Assembly: GCA_900404475.1 (NCBI GenBank)
Contig: OUQQ01000144.1
Coordinates: 1-35,832 of the forward strand
Direction of reading: 5' to 3'
Length of the DNA: 35,832 nt
Origin: Spongospora subterranea
Taxonomy: Eukaryota > Endomyxa > Phytomyxea > Plasmodiophorida > Plasmodiophoridae
Notes under the pieces: model-generated
Told to the model about the DNA's origin: nothing
What the model saw: the letters and a program-made list of their open reading frames with translations, nothing else
Database searches by the model: none
Program-made: the position numbers and the translations under genes
Part shown: piece after piece, positions 1 through 10,930 of the stretch
Layout of the letters: every line of letters begins with the position of its first letter
Position numbering within the stretch: the first letter of the stretch is position 1

Positions 1-87
1 ATCTCCAATTGAGAATCCCATGGCTGATGAGCAAGAGGGGATCGACAATGAGGAATTCACTTTAATGTTAACAGAAATGTCTCAAGA

Positions 88-531
88 ATGGAACACGTAG
101 AACGTCCTGGGCAATTAGAGGTCCGTTCCCTAGTACCGAATGCGAGAACTGCCATAGTGCGACCCACTCGCCGATTGATTTCGTCGTCGAGGCTAGCGTT
201 TGTCGTCAAGAGTTGTCGGCAGATGCAGGATCGAGTCGTTTTGAATTTCGTACAGAGGAAGTTGGAAGCTGGTGAATGCAATGCAGATATAGTGCAGGGT
301 CTCAGGGAGCACCACCAGGTCGACATTTCTCACCGCACACGGCAACGTTGGATAAAGAAGCATCAACTCCAGCGTTCCCTTCCAGTTTCGGCAGCCATTA
401 TGAGCACCGAATGGATTGATGATGTCCAAGCTCTGATTATCCGTAATATGCCATTACAAGATATACGATATCAATTGCAGAGGAATTATTGCGAACATAT
501 TTCCCTGCGAACATTAGAAAAAATTTTACAG
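88..531 (+). CDS. Double helix-turn-helix exon of an integrase-type protein (partial)
   Basis: An open frame with two similar predicted helix-turn-helix units. The first covers VQRKLEAGECNADIVQGLRE through SHRTRQRWIKK and the second covers DIRYQLQRNYCEHISLRTLE. The ending of the second unit (SLRTLEKIL) is typical of the N-terminal DNA-binding half of integrase-core proteins in animal and fungal genomes, where a DDE integrase domain normally follows. Here the frame meets a good donor (CAG|GTAAATAAG at 532), and a long pyrimidine tract ends in ACAG near 727, but no integrase exon follows. Instead a gypsy remnant occupies the downstream DNA. The start is uncertain: the ATG at 88 is in frame, but an AG acceptor at 221-222 just before ATG 223 suggests the real exon is 223-531. 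It is probably the front of a gene or element cut off by the gypsy insertion. Confidence 0.45.
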
Positions 532-900
532 GTAAATAAGGATCGGACTACTCAGTTCGATCAACAAACGTTTCTAACGACTATATATTCGTTCTTCCTG
601 TTCTCTCCGCTCTTCGGCCGTCTTTCACTCTTCTATCCGCTCTACTTCCTTCTCGCTCTTCTCTCCGCTCTTCTTCCGTCGTTCTAACTCTTATCTCGCG
701 CTTCTTCGTCCTTCCTCCCATCACTACAGCGTATACATAGTCCTAACACTATTGATGTCGTAAAATAGACCTCGTACTTGATCACTGCATAACGTTCGTC
801 AGCTCCAATTCATCAACGATTGGATCATCCTGCTCATCGGAATGATCGACCTGCTTGCTCTGCATCCCCTCCCCGAGACCGTTCATGAGAGCATTAGCAT
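532..900. other. Pyrimidine-rich intron-like tract, no gene
   Basis: From about 585 to 727 the + strand is almost all C and T, with the motif TCCGCTCT recurring several times, and ends in CACTACAG. It could be the polypyrimidine tract of a 3' splice site for the upstream exon. Read on the other strand it is a long polypurine tract lying downstream of the minus-strand gypsy polyprotein, so it could also be that element's plus-strand primer site. No coding signal was seen from 728 to 900. Confidence 0.4.
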
Positions 901-916
901 TGAGACATGAAGTTTG

Positions 917-2312
917 TCAAATCAACCGGCAATGATTGTCGCGACAGTGCATCGGCAACGGCATTCGTAAATCCCTTTCGATAGACAATCTCAAAATCAT
1001 AATCGGACAGAAGCAGAGGAAATAGGAAAAGAAGTGACAGATGAGTCGCTGTCTGAAGTCACAACAGAGGTCGTTGATCGGTTTCGACAGTGAAAACAGC
1101 GCCATGAACATAGGGTCGAAACTTGCTGAGGGCGAAAACAATCGCCAGCGCCTCCATCTCCGGCACACTGTAGTTCTTTTCGGCAGGATTCAATGAGCGA
1201 GAGCAGTACGCGACCGGGCATAGCTTTCCTTGCTCATCATGCTGTTGCAGAACGGCTTCAAGTCCAAGTAGAGAGGCATCCGTTCCAAAAATGTAAGGTA
1301 GGGATTCATCCAGATGTCGCAGGACTGGGGCAGGAACCAGTGCTTCCTTCAAGTCATTAAATGCTGCTTGGGACGCATCCGGTCAAATAATCGAAGCAAT
1401 GAATTCAGTGGGGCTGCACGGCGCGAAAACGCGTCAACGTATCTCCGATAGAATCCTGCCAAGCCCAAGAAACTCCTAACTTCTATTGTCGATGTAGGAA
1501 CAGGATAATCGAGAATGGCAGATACTTTATCATCGTTAGTCCTGATGCCTGCTATAGAGACTCAATGTCCAAAGCAGTCAAGCTCGGTCTGGTTGAAGAA
1601 GCATATTTCCTAGCCTTTAGTGTGCCGTTATACTTCCGAACCAACTCAAACCGTGTTCGTAAAGCGTCGACGTGATCCCGGAAGCTCCCCGCGGTCGCCG
1701 TTAGGCAATCATCAACATACAGGAAATGTGTGGTTTATAGAACAGGAGATACAATCTCGTCCCCAAACACGCTGAAAACGGCGCAGGTCCATTTCGCGGT
1801 CCAAACGGCATCGTCGTATACTCAAACAACCCTCGGTGAGTAATGGTAGCGGTCTTGGACTGGCTAGCCGGATCCATTCGAATTTGATTGAATCCCGTCG
1901 TAAAATCGACCTTTGAACAGTGGGATTTCCCTGCAGTTGATCTAGCAGATATTGAATTATCGGTAAAGGACCACTGTCCCGCACCGTCACCTTATTCAAC
2001 CTGCGATAATCACCACAAACTCGTGTAGTCCCATCAGGCTTATCAACCAATGTCACTGGAGAAGCCCATGGCGACTTCGATGGCACTAGATTCCCAGTTG
2101 TTCGTCAAGATAATCATCGATAATCGGCCGGTCTGCTGGAGAATTTCGATAAGGTGGTGATTGGACAGGTACAGCACCTTCAGTATCAATAACAGAACTG
2201 AATCCCTTCAATGCACCGGATGCTTCATTACTAAAAATATCACAAAACTCCTCATCAATTAATCGCCGAGTAATAGACCCCTCATCACTTCCACCAATGG
2301 TCGCTTCATCAC
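917..2312 (-). pseudogene. Ty3/gypsy retrotransposon polyprotein remnant (linker, RT, RNase H)
   Basis: Read on the minus strand, pieces of one gypsy polyprotein occur in the canonical order but in shifting frames. First is a pre-RT linker (about 2312-2095). Next comes the reverse-transcriptase start (2086-1950; SPWASPVTLVDKPDGTTRVC and CGDYRRLNKVTV). A later RT block contains an intact YVDD at 1719-1708. Last is RNase H (1352-1059; TDASLLGLEAVLQQ, then YCSRSLNPAEKNYSVPEMEA). The RNase H block ends in TDQRPL where the family has TDHRPL. Stops and frameshifts (for example near 2090, 1960 and 1700) show it is dead. No integrase, chromodomain or clear LTR was seen at this end. The product in life would be a reverse transcriptase/RNase H copying element RNA into DNA. 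Confidence 0.85.
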
Positions 2313-2402
2313 TTGGCCTTGGTGTCGCACAAGATGCTTAAAGGGCTGTACGTGATGAAGTGACCATTGGTGGAAGTGATGAGGATGTTTCTATTATTCG
2401 AC
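2260..2402. repeat. Inverted repeat in the gypsy linker (arms 2260-2312 and 2352-2402)
   Basis: The sequence GACCATTGGTGGAAGTGATG on the + strand at about 2360 is matched, with one or two differences, by the reverse complement of 2279-2312. The similarity continues to about 50 bp per arm. The left arm is coding DNA of the minus-strand gypsy linker, so the right arm is an inverted duplicate of the same linker. Confidence 0.75.
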
Positions 2403-2667
2403 GGTAAAGCCAAACACTAGAGAGAGAGAGGCAAACATCCAGGTTCGGTTCGGCGACCTAGATGTGGAAGTCGCGATCTGAGTGCGCCATTGCCACCCAA
2501 TTCAGAATCATTTAACAAATCTGGCCCAACTCGGTTGGCGTAACCCTGATGACTGAGTACACCAGTGTACAGATAGGGAGTTTATGACTGTGTGTGGGTC
2601 ACGGTCGTAACGTCGTCACCCTTCTCCTGTCGATATTGTTGGGCGATTCCCTTCTCCCTGAGTTGCA

Positions 2668-2959
2668 ATGTCGTCTGGACTTGGCGCCAAGGGAGGTATT
2701 GGACGATGCGCCCTGTTTTGGTCTTCCTTAGAAAAATGTGTGCAAAGTGCTGACAGACCACATGTGGAATGCCGTTTACAGAGAGAAGATTATATGGAAT
2801 GTTTGCATCATTATAAGAAGGTGATAGACCTGTGTCAATTCCCATGTAATGCTCACAATACTGTAGAATCTTCGCCTGAATGCTCTTGCCGCCAAAGAAC
2901 AAGAATTTGTAGCCAAGCAAGCCAAAGCATCGGTTGCGGAAGGGACAATAAAACACTAA
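2668..2959 (+). CDS. NDUFS5: NADH:ubiquinone oxidoreductase subunit NDUFS5 (complex I, intermembrane-space face)
   Basis: Two exons, 2668-2820 and 2867-2959, joined in phase 0 across a 46 bp GTGATA...GTAG intron, give an 81-residue protein. The start MSSGLGAKGGIGRC and the later REDYMECLHHYKK match the small plant and fungal NDUFS5 family (typically starting MASG-G--GG-GRC and containing EDY-ECLHH). Two CX9C motifs (Cys14-Cys24 and Cys35-Cys45) mark a CHCH protein imported and oxidised through the Mia40 pathway in the intermembrane space. NDUFS5 is an accessory subunit of the membrane-arm proximal module of complex I, with no catalytic role. Length and spacing are normal for the plant/fungal form, which lacks the longer tail of the animal protein. 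ATG 2668 is the only start giving the conserved MSSG opening. The minus-strand open frame across the same bases is a shadow. Confidence 0.88.
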
Positions 2960-3199
2960 TGTAATCCGGCATTAATTTGGATTTGGATCGCCTGTTCCCT
3001 TAACCATTCCTCTCAATCGCCTCTGTGCCATTGTATTATATATTCATATCAGTTCAATTGCAGTTGTTTGCTGTGATCATGACAATACTCTACGTACTGC
3101 TCGATATTTTACGATGGATCGAACGGTAGCATTCCCCAGAATCCATAACTTATCCTTCTTCGATCGTATTCATCGCAACACGAAAAGGTTCCATACTCA

Positions 3200-6100
3200 A
3201 TGCTGCTTCGAGTTGTGCTGTTAGTGGTGGCATTTGTTGGCGTCGTCCATGGCATCGAACGGGACAATTTTATCAATGCCGTTCCAGTGACGAGATCAGG
3301 GGTGCAATCCTGGGCAGATCTGTTTGGCAATATCGCAACTGTACGGTGGCTATATATTCGACATATCTGGTTGTCGTCGTCATTCAGTCTCAATAATTGT
3401 TTTAAAGGGACTACCTCGGTTCACATTGAAAGGAGGTCCTGCTCCAAAGGTGATCACGAGCGCAACGGTTCAATACTACGTGAAAGGGTCAGTAAAATCC
3501 CCGACCGACGCTGATGAATATGCTCAAGGTTGTGTCTGAATCCAATCCCTTCTCCTTCCTTTTCTGATTCTTTCTAGGTATCGCCATCTTCTTCGCTGCG
3601 ATTGTCGCCACCGGTGTTGTCACATTGGTGATTTACATCCTCTTTTGTTTGTTGCGGTTCTGTTGCAACACCTGCGGGAAGCGGCGTCGAACGAAAAAAT
3701 ATTCGCCGATATGTGTGTGGATCATGCGAATATCTATGCTGGCGTACATCGGCGTTCTCGTCGCTGTTAGCTTCATCGGCTACAACGGCACTGTTGGAAC
3801 CTCATTCGCGTTCGATGACGCGCGAACCTACATCAATACGACCGGCGAACACATTCTGCAAGGAGGCCACATCCTTGGGGAAATTTTGGATATCGGTACA
3901 GAGATATTTGGGGATGTGTCGATGCTCTTCGAGTATAGCTGTGTCGCCATCTGCCGTTTTCCATTGTTCATTGATTGGTATATTCAGCACCGTTGTGGAC
4001 GCGCTTCCGTCGACCGAGGAAATGGATCAACACTCGCAATGCCTTGACGATGTGTTCAGCATTGTCGACAACGGTCGGGTTGTCCGTCTTGATCTCCAGG
4101 AATTGGACAATGTCGGCACTGGCATTTGTCGCCCGGAACGTGTAGTTGACGTGGGTCGTTTGTGCTTAGGTTGTACGAGGTCTTCCCGACATGTCGGCAG
4201 TTAACAAGACTCTCGGGCAGCTCGACGTTAGTGTGAAAACCCTGCCCGATCTGGAACATCTCGCCCAGCGAATCAGCTTCCTCAACAACTCCATCGCCGC
4301 GATGCCCAAACTGAAACCCATTACGGACGATCTGATATCGCTCAATCAAACCCTGAAATCCTTCAATATTCTTGGCCCGGTCACCACTCAAATTAAAGGT
4401 AGTTTTGTGAGATTGATATCAATCTGTTGACCATATCTGGGGCTTTCGTGTCATCGTTTGGTTTCCAAATACACTATTTAGCTTGTGATTATCAGGCTTG
4501 CGAACAACTCTCGGCGGCTTCTCAACGGTTCCGATGACGTCAAAGCTGAAGAAGTTCGATCAGTTTTGGACGAATCTCCCCGATATCGTTCGACTCAAGA
4601 CCGATATCAACATCGCTGATGGAGCTGCGTTCCGGAACATTACTCAGACCTATAACGATCTCGTTCAGGTATTTCATCGTTTTCCGCCTCACAGTACATC
4701 TGTTGGTGTTCTGAATCGGCGAGCGTAGATGAGGAGCGCGGTGAACGGGATACCGTCCATAGATGGGTTCATTAGTGATATTCGTGCGCTGAACACGACC
4801 AAGAATGCGTTGAATTCGTCGCTTTCGCTGATTGGATCCATTCGAACATTGAACCAATCGTTGACGTCCATTCCCGATTTAGGACGCGTTCTCACCTCCC
4901 TTCGCGGATTTAAGAAATTCCTCGGAACCGATTTCCAGCTGATTCAGATCAAGAACGCCGTAAATGACAGAATCATGGTTTGTTGGACGAAACACTGACT
5001 CGTGATTGATTGAAGGTGGTGCAATCGAACCGGTCAATTGCACTTCAGCCAAGCCCGCTGCTCTTATTATCGTTCATGACCCGACTCAAAACGAGTGTCA
5101 TCGCTCTGAAAGCCGTCGACTTCTGGAAAGTGATCGGGGATATTCGCTCGTTCAACGCGTCTGTCGGGCGCATCGGTTGCGTTGGCCATGTCATCGACAT
5201 GATCTCCAATATCAACTCGTAATTGATTCCCGCCGTTGTCGTTCTGATACCGCGCTCGCTGTGCTCAAATGGACCCTTGCCGACAGGTCGCTGGTTATCC
5301 TCCCATCCAGTATTCACACCGTATTCGACATGTGGCACGATATGCAGCCCCAGGTCGCCAATATCACCTCCCAGCAGGCCAGCTTGCAGAAAGGGGTCGA
5401 CGCCATAACCTCCCTCAATGCATCGCTTGGCACTCTGCCCGATTTCGACGACATCATCGTCAAAATCAAACAGATGAACGCCTCCAGCCATGATATGCCA
5501 AATCTTTCCAACGTCAGCAATTTTGTGTTTTTCCATTTCAAATCGCCCATCAATTTCGTGTAATTGGATAACGCTGGAGCCCTTATTCGTCAAGGTGGCG
5601 GTTGTCAGACTGATAACTGTGTGCGATTGGTGCCGATTAGGTCTATAACCAGCTCGCCGACCTGAACAAGACATTGCTGGACGTACCCGATATGGATTCC
5701 TATATCAACAACACCCTCAAACTGAATTCGTCCATTCACATCGACAATCTGGACTCGACCGTCAACAGTCTCGAAAGCATGAAGACCCAGCTGAAGACAA
5801 TGCCTGACCTTAACCCTCATATCGATAATATGGTTAAGCTCAACACAACCATCAGTAAGCCATTTCCCATCATATTTCCTTTTTTAGTTGTTTCGCTGCT
5901 ACAGGCACAGCTGCTTTAGTTTATGAACAATGAACAATATGGGTTTTTTGTTTTGGTGGAAATGAAGTTGTTCTGAAGAAACAATATAATGACAGATTCC
6001 TTGAAGCCGCCTTTGGATGGTGTTATACAACTGTTGAGTGCCAAACCTGCAAATGCGCCCAACGGTTATCACACTGTTTCAGTTGCCCTTGTCTCTGGAT

Positions 6101-8510
6101 TATCGGAATTACAGGTATAGCGCCTTTCCCCTATCAGAACACACTCGGTCGTCGTGTGCTCTGACCGAACTGAACAGAACACGAACTCGACCCGTCCTGA
6201 TAACTCCCCGTTGCTCGCCAATCTCAACTCCCTAAACAATACAATCACGACCATGCCAGACCTATCTGGCACCATCACCAGTTTGACCAATCTCAACAAT
6301 TCGTTATCAACCTTCCCTGTAAGTCCTCTGTCGATCTCTATTAAAATCGCGCATTGCTCTATCGTCATGTATTCCATGACGAAATGGCGTTCTCAGTTCG
6401 TTCGTTTTCAAAACACGTCACACGTTGACTACTGATTTCTGCACATTTGTTGGCGCATCGTATTGTTCCACATTGATCGTTGCTTTGCCCCAGGATCTCA
6501 ATAACCTCAAGAAGAAAATTGACGGTCTCGATTCCAGCCTGAAATCCCAGCCGAACTTCGATCAACTGGCGGCACAGCTCCGAAGCCTCAACAAAACCGT
6601 AGCCGCGTTGCCCAACCTTCCAAACACGCAAAAACAGGTACCAACACCGATTCCCATCATCGTTTGAACGAGTTCTAAACCCGAGATGGCGTCGCTCATA
6701 GGTATTATCAGTGAAAGACAGCGCGGACGGAGCCAATCTCAATGGGACAATCAAGCAGCTCAACCAGATCGCGGATCTCGATGTGGATCGGTCGGTTACG
6801 AGCCAGTTGACCCAGCTATCGCAAGTCCATGACGTCATATCCCCATTTCCCGATGTCCTTAGCAGCATGAGAGATGGTTAGCGAGATTGTGTTCTTCTCT
6901 TGCCTGTGTTTGCCCAGCAACTTCACATTGAACGTTCGCCCATTCTCTTGGTGATGCTCCAACTTCCTGTTCAACCGTTTGCTTTCCTATTGCGTCACTC
7001 TTTCAACTATCTGCTGCTCTCTAAATCACGTTTCTGGCAGGTCTTCAGTCGGGGCGCGACGCCAAGTCCAGTTTCGAATATCAGATCCGTAATGGGACAA
7101 ACACTGCCAACGATTTCATCACGTCTGGCGAGAACTTCGATGCGATTCGTTTATCGGCTGGGACCGTTATTCTGCTATTGCCGCTCATCATCTCTTTACT
7201 CGGTCTGTTCAGCGTGCTATGTCGCTGTGGATGTGGGTCCATGTGCATGTCGATGATATTCATGTATCTGTCGCTGTTGTATTACCTATTGGCCGCCGTG
7301 TTTCTCACGCCTGCCGTTCTCATCACCGACGTCTGCAGCAGTGCCCAAACGATCGTAAGCTCTGTTTCGCGCTGTTTCAGTCCCCAATTCCAATACGTTT
7401 TCGAGTTTTTTTTACGAACTTGCACAGATTACTTCAAAATTTTCCTGACTTTTCTTTCAAATCGGTTCTGTTGTTGAGTTATTTTCGGCAAAAGTCCAAG
7501 CTATCTCGTTAATTGAACATGTTTTCCAGATGGTTGGTGAACTATCTCAATTTCCGGACGTATTCAACAAGAACTTGTCCAATTACACATCTGACTATCT
7601 TCCCGAATATCTCGACACCAACCTAACTCGAATCGCCGAATATTTCATCACCTGTTCCGGTCCCGCTCCCTTGTTCATCACCGGTCTCGCCGATGCTGTG
7701 TCTGATAAGATGGCAGATCAGGTGCACCAAATGTAGCCGCTTCTGTCCCCCCATGTGCTCATAAGAACGTGTGTTTAGGCCAACGTCACTGGAAAAATCA
7801 ACGATTTTGAGAACTCAAATAATATGCATTTTGTTCCCAGGATTCACACGTTTGTTGACGGAGTCACTGGTATGAACCTGGTTTTAATTCACTATTGTTC
7901 AGTAACATTTGTTCCTCAACTTCGTACAATGTTCCTCTATTTGCCGGAATCGTAGTTCATGATCTTGTCACGACAGTTTAACGTCGTAATTGTGTAGATG
8001 CGCTGCTTGACATACACCCCGTTCTGGTCGAGGTCCAGGATTTCATCAAATGCGAATCGATTACTCCAATGCTGACTCAAGGTCAAGATCTGTTGTGTTC
8101 ATCAGCGCGCAACGGCCTGATGGTGTTTGGCTTCTCCCTATTGCTCTTAGCCATATTAATGTAAGCAGATCACACCTGTCCATGTTTGCCTCCCCCATTA
8201 TTATTATTTGTGTCGAACCACCGCCGATTTGATACTGCAGTTCACTGCTTTCCGAGATCTCACGTTGGTTTTGCGGCACGAAATGTTTGCTGGAAAGCAT
8301 TCTTACACGCTACGTGGCTTGATATTTAGGACATTGGGGACATGTTGTGGGATCCTCGGGTTCAAGCGTCTGCAGCGTCAAAACCGTGTCCAGGATGGTG
8401 GTAGCGAGGAGAGCGGTGAGGGTGGTGAACTTCCCCTTCCACCTGGTGCCATTCCTCTTATGCGTCCTGGCGTAACCGCTGGGGCAACTCGTGCTCCCAA
8501 CCAGAAATAA
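3200..8510 (+). CDS. Prominin-like five-span membrane protein with a 20-residue repeat in its large outer loop
   Basis: Hand-built model of 19 exons with consistent phase: 3200-3340, 3408-3528, 3578-3932, 3988-4141, 4170-4398, 4496-4668, 4729-4977, 5016-5218, 5311-5557, 5641-5854, 5996-6114, 6178-6318, 6494-6637, 6702-6876, 7041-7354, 7530-7721, 7779-7869, 7998-8160, 8330-8510; about 1,201 residues. Order: signal peptide (1-18); membrane span 1 (about 89-112) followed by a Cys/Arg-rich loop (FCCNTCGKRRRTKK); span 2 (132-155); an outer loop of about 770 residues; span 3 (930-950) with CRCGCG; span 4 (960-985); a shorter outer loop of about 135 residues; span 5 (1124-1148); a short Gly/Pro-rich tail. 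Topology and the cysteine cluster after span 1 resemble prominins, which organise plasma-membrane protrusions. Unlike animal prominins the loops are very unequal. The large loop repeats L-N-x-S/T-L-x-x-M-P-D-L every 20 residues, most copies holding an N-glycosylation sequon. Exons 4, 9 and 17 are the least certain (5311 could instead be 5287; 5557 could be 5524). Membership of the prominin family is inferred from architecture only. Confidence 0.72.
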
Positions 8511-8698
8511 ATAACAAGGGCCTCATATCGCAACCAATTTCGTAAGATCTCAGTTTCTCTAGTTTTGAGCAGGATCTTCCAGAGCATTCGCCAGAGCTGA
8601 ATTAATAAACTATTTCAAAGATTCATTTTCAAAAGCGAAAACGAGTAGGGGAAACACGTTGTAATGAATAAATATAAAGGGTGAAATAGACAAGGGAA
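8511..8698. terminator. Shared 3' flank of two converging genes
   Basis: The prominin-like gene stops at 8510 and MOB1 (minus strand) stops at 8699, leaving 188 bp for both transcript ends. AATAAA occurs at 8604-8609 on the + strand and a second candidate (GAATAAATA) near 8667. A poly(A) signal for the prominin-like gene is likely here. Confidence 0.5.
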
Positions 8699-9755
8699 TC
8701 AGGGCAACGGCCCAAGCGAGAGAGTCGCCATCAAATCCTTTAGTGGTGCTAGCTCTTTAGTGTCAATCAAGTTGAATTCCCGAACGAAGTACATGAAATG
8801 TTTGAAACAAGTATTCAAGTGCGCTTCTGCACCAAGCGCCTGCATTTTCTGTGAAGTCGGTTTCAGCTGAAATTGCAGAGTCACCGCGAATCTGAGGAGA
8901 AAACTACCTGAAAATGTTCATGGTAGATATGTGCATATACCCTGAACAGCCGTTTAAATAATGTGGGAACTATCTGGGCCTGAAAGTTCTGGTACAAACA
9001 ATTGTCGAGAACGGCAGTCAATATATGATAATCCCAACTTCCAAAGAGAATACTGGCGAGTTTGTACCTTTGGGAACGGAGCCCCAATCTGCAGAGGGAA
9101 GATGTGCTCATCGCTCAGCTGCGATTCAACCCATTCCATAAGCAGATCAACGTATTCAGGCGCCGAGCACTAATATCAGACACGTACTGAGATCAGGTGT
9201 AATCGAGTAGGTCAGCGTTTTGAAAAACCTTAATTGGTTTCTTGACTTTGACGCCGTCGGCCCATAGGTACTGGAATTCTGTTCCAGCGCTCATGCTGGG
9301 ACAAGTTTGGGCCGTACAAAACTCGGTAATGGTCCCATATAGCAACGAGATCTGTGCACAAACAACGGCTTACCGACAATGAAACTACGCTGAAGCAACT
9401 TGAACGTGGAAAAACACGATAACACCCCCGATAATAGCCGGAAAAACGCACCTCATTGAAAAAGTCGACAGTATTGACAGCTAGCCACTCATTAAGATCC
9501 TATCATTGAACAGGTTTTAGTGATGTTCGCCAAGGCAAGAAAAAAAACATGATGTACCTCTCCCTTGGGCAGTTTAACAGCCATCTGCATATCTCCAGAG
9601 CCTAACGTCGCCTGGGCATGAACGTGCATCTGGTCACGCTTGCTTCCTTTTTCGTGCGATTTCGTTGGTCGAAAGGTTTGCTGGCCACGGCCGCTAGCAA
9701 GTGGTCAGATTAAGGAATCTATTCAAAAAGTGCCCACTTACAATATATTCTTCAT
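8699..9755 (-). CDS. MOB1: MOB1, NDR/LATS kinase activator
   Basis: Seven exons on the minus strand: 9755-9742, 9693-9558, 9499-9452, 9351-9229, 9169-9068, 8988-8908 and 8848-8699. All introns are GT-AG, phase is consistent, and the product is 217 residues, nearly the length of human MOB1 (216). The first 14 bp exon joins the second to give a start of [14 protein letters not shown], the usual MOB1 opening. Conserved blocks: [63 protein letters not shown]. The zinc ligands are Cys78, Cys83, His161 and His166. MOB1 binds phosphorylated Hippo/Mst-type kinases and activates LATS/NDR kinases; in fungi it works in the mitotic exit and septation networks. It is an intact, strongly conserved gene, tail-to-tail with the prominin-like gene. 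Confidence 0.96.
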
Positions 9756-10653
9756 TGTTTAACCTGAGAGCCGGTCCGGTCCTAGCCCACTCAACGAAGA
9801 TTCAGGGCTCAACTGAAAATCTGAAAGTTTGTTGAGAACAGGCTGGAGAATTGCTGGCCAACGCTGACTGCTGTCAGCTGTATTCAATCATCACAGGGTT
9901 CAGGGCTGCGCTCGACGTACAGACAGTCTTACATGTGTACAGTTGTTGGCACCTCACAGTCATCATTTGTACAGTCGACTAAGAGGGAGTTCAAGTGGAG
10001 TTATGTCTAAACCTTTGCCAGGGTAATAATGAGAATCTCAACTTCAGTTGACTTCTCATTTATATTCAGGTTGAGGCTGCGATGGTTTCAGTCCAGTAAA
10101 ATTTGCCGGTTTTGTCAAATCGAAACAAATTGTGAAAAACCGCTAACATTGAGGTTTTCCGGAAACCGTGAAAGATGCTGCTCCGATAGACTTTGAGTGT
10201 TCAAAATATTATGCCACGATGTTAAAGCCATAGGCCACAGAATGCAGATCAGATAAAATTCAGTCCCGTTTCTGCACGATGACCGAAACATTCGATTTTG
10301 TTGAAAACTCTTTAATATCTAAAGACTTTAAAAAAATTTCAAGACACGAGTTGCAATGTTCCTTGTTATGTCATCCTTAGGCTGATTGATTTACAGAGGA
10401 CTGTACATCCATTGTCACAACCTTTAGAGGATTGGACTAGACCACAGGTTGTTTGAAGTTTTCCGCTTGTATTATTGAGCAACTTATTGGAGTCCGACGG
10501 AACGATGCTCAACGTTGCCGATGAACGAGATGCACATCCTGTCAAAATATATTAATGACCCGTGAAAACGGTTATAGGACACGATGGTGTGTGTAAATAT
10601 CAAATTCGCCAGATGCCAAATTTTTTCGGGAAGAAGTACATCGATTTGCGCCA
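9756..10653. other. Intergenic, MOB1 upstream region, no gene seen
   Basis: No open frame of note and no recognisable element on either strand. The first few hundred bases presumably hold the MOB1 promoter. No TATA box or other motif stands out. Confidence 0.4.
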
Positions 10654-10880
10654 TCAACTTGAACTTAATGATTCGTAGGAAATGGAGACAGAAGCGTACG
10701 CGGTATCTTTGACCATAAAATTTCGAGCAAACAAGTCCCTATCTGATATGAAGTTGACGTTCTGCTCGTGCAATAGCCGTTGCCTCTCATTGAGCAGATT
10801 ATTCAGATTGTTCTCCAGTTCCTCACTCAACAAGTAGGGATCAGTTCTGTTGTTTCGCCTGGTTAACTCAAGTTGAGATC
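10654..10880 (-). pseudogene. Partial inverted copy of the coiled-coil gene at 16267-17085
   Basis: On the minus strand, 10832-10718 matches 16930-17042 of the coiled-coil gene on the + strand at roughly 93 per cent by eye (about 8 differences in 113 bp), including LLSEELENNL, LLNERQRLLHEQ and ISDRDLFARNF. The frame stays open from about 10880 down to a TGA at 10656-10654. Outside the matching block both sides diverge: upstream residues differ and the last 20 or so residues are new. Differences are mainly at bases that preserve or mildly change the protein. It may be an exon of a diverged paralogue or a duplicated gene fragment; no start or further exons were found, so a fragment is more likely. 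Confidence 0.7.
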
Positions 10881-10930
10881 GCTTGTTTTATTACTCTTAT
10901 GTATGTCGCTTAGATGCAGAACTTGGCGTC

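Noticed and set aside
2582..2956. A 124-codon minus-strand frame
   Set aside because: Antisense to NDUFS5, whose twin CX9C motifs and family match are clear on the + strand.
4056..4391. A 111-codon minus-strand frame
   Set aside because: Antisense to repeat-coding exons 4-5. It is not the same antisense frame as the one flagged as a possible inversion, and has no features.
5045..5674. A 209-codon minus-strand open frame inside the prominin-like gene
   Set aside because: The + strand here encodes the 20-residue repeats with in-phase introns; the minus frame is a shadow with no recognisable motifs and crosses two predicted introns.
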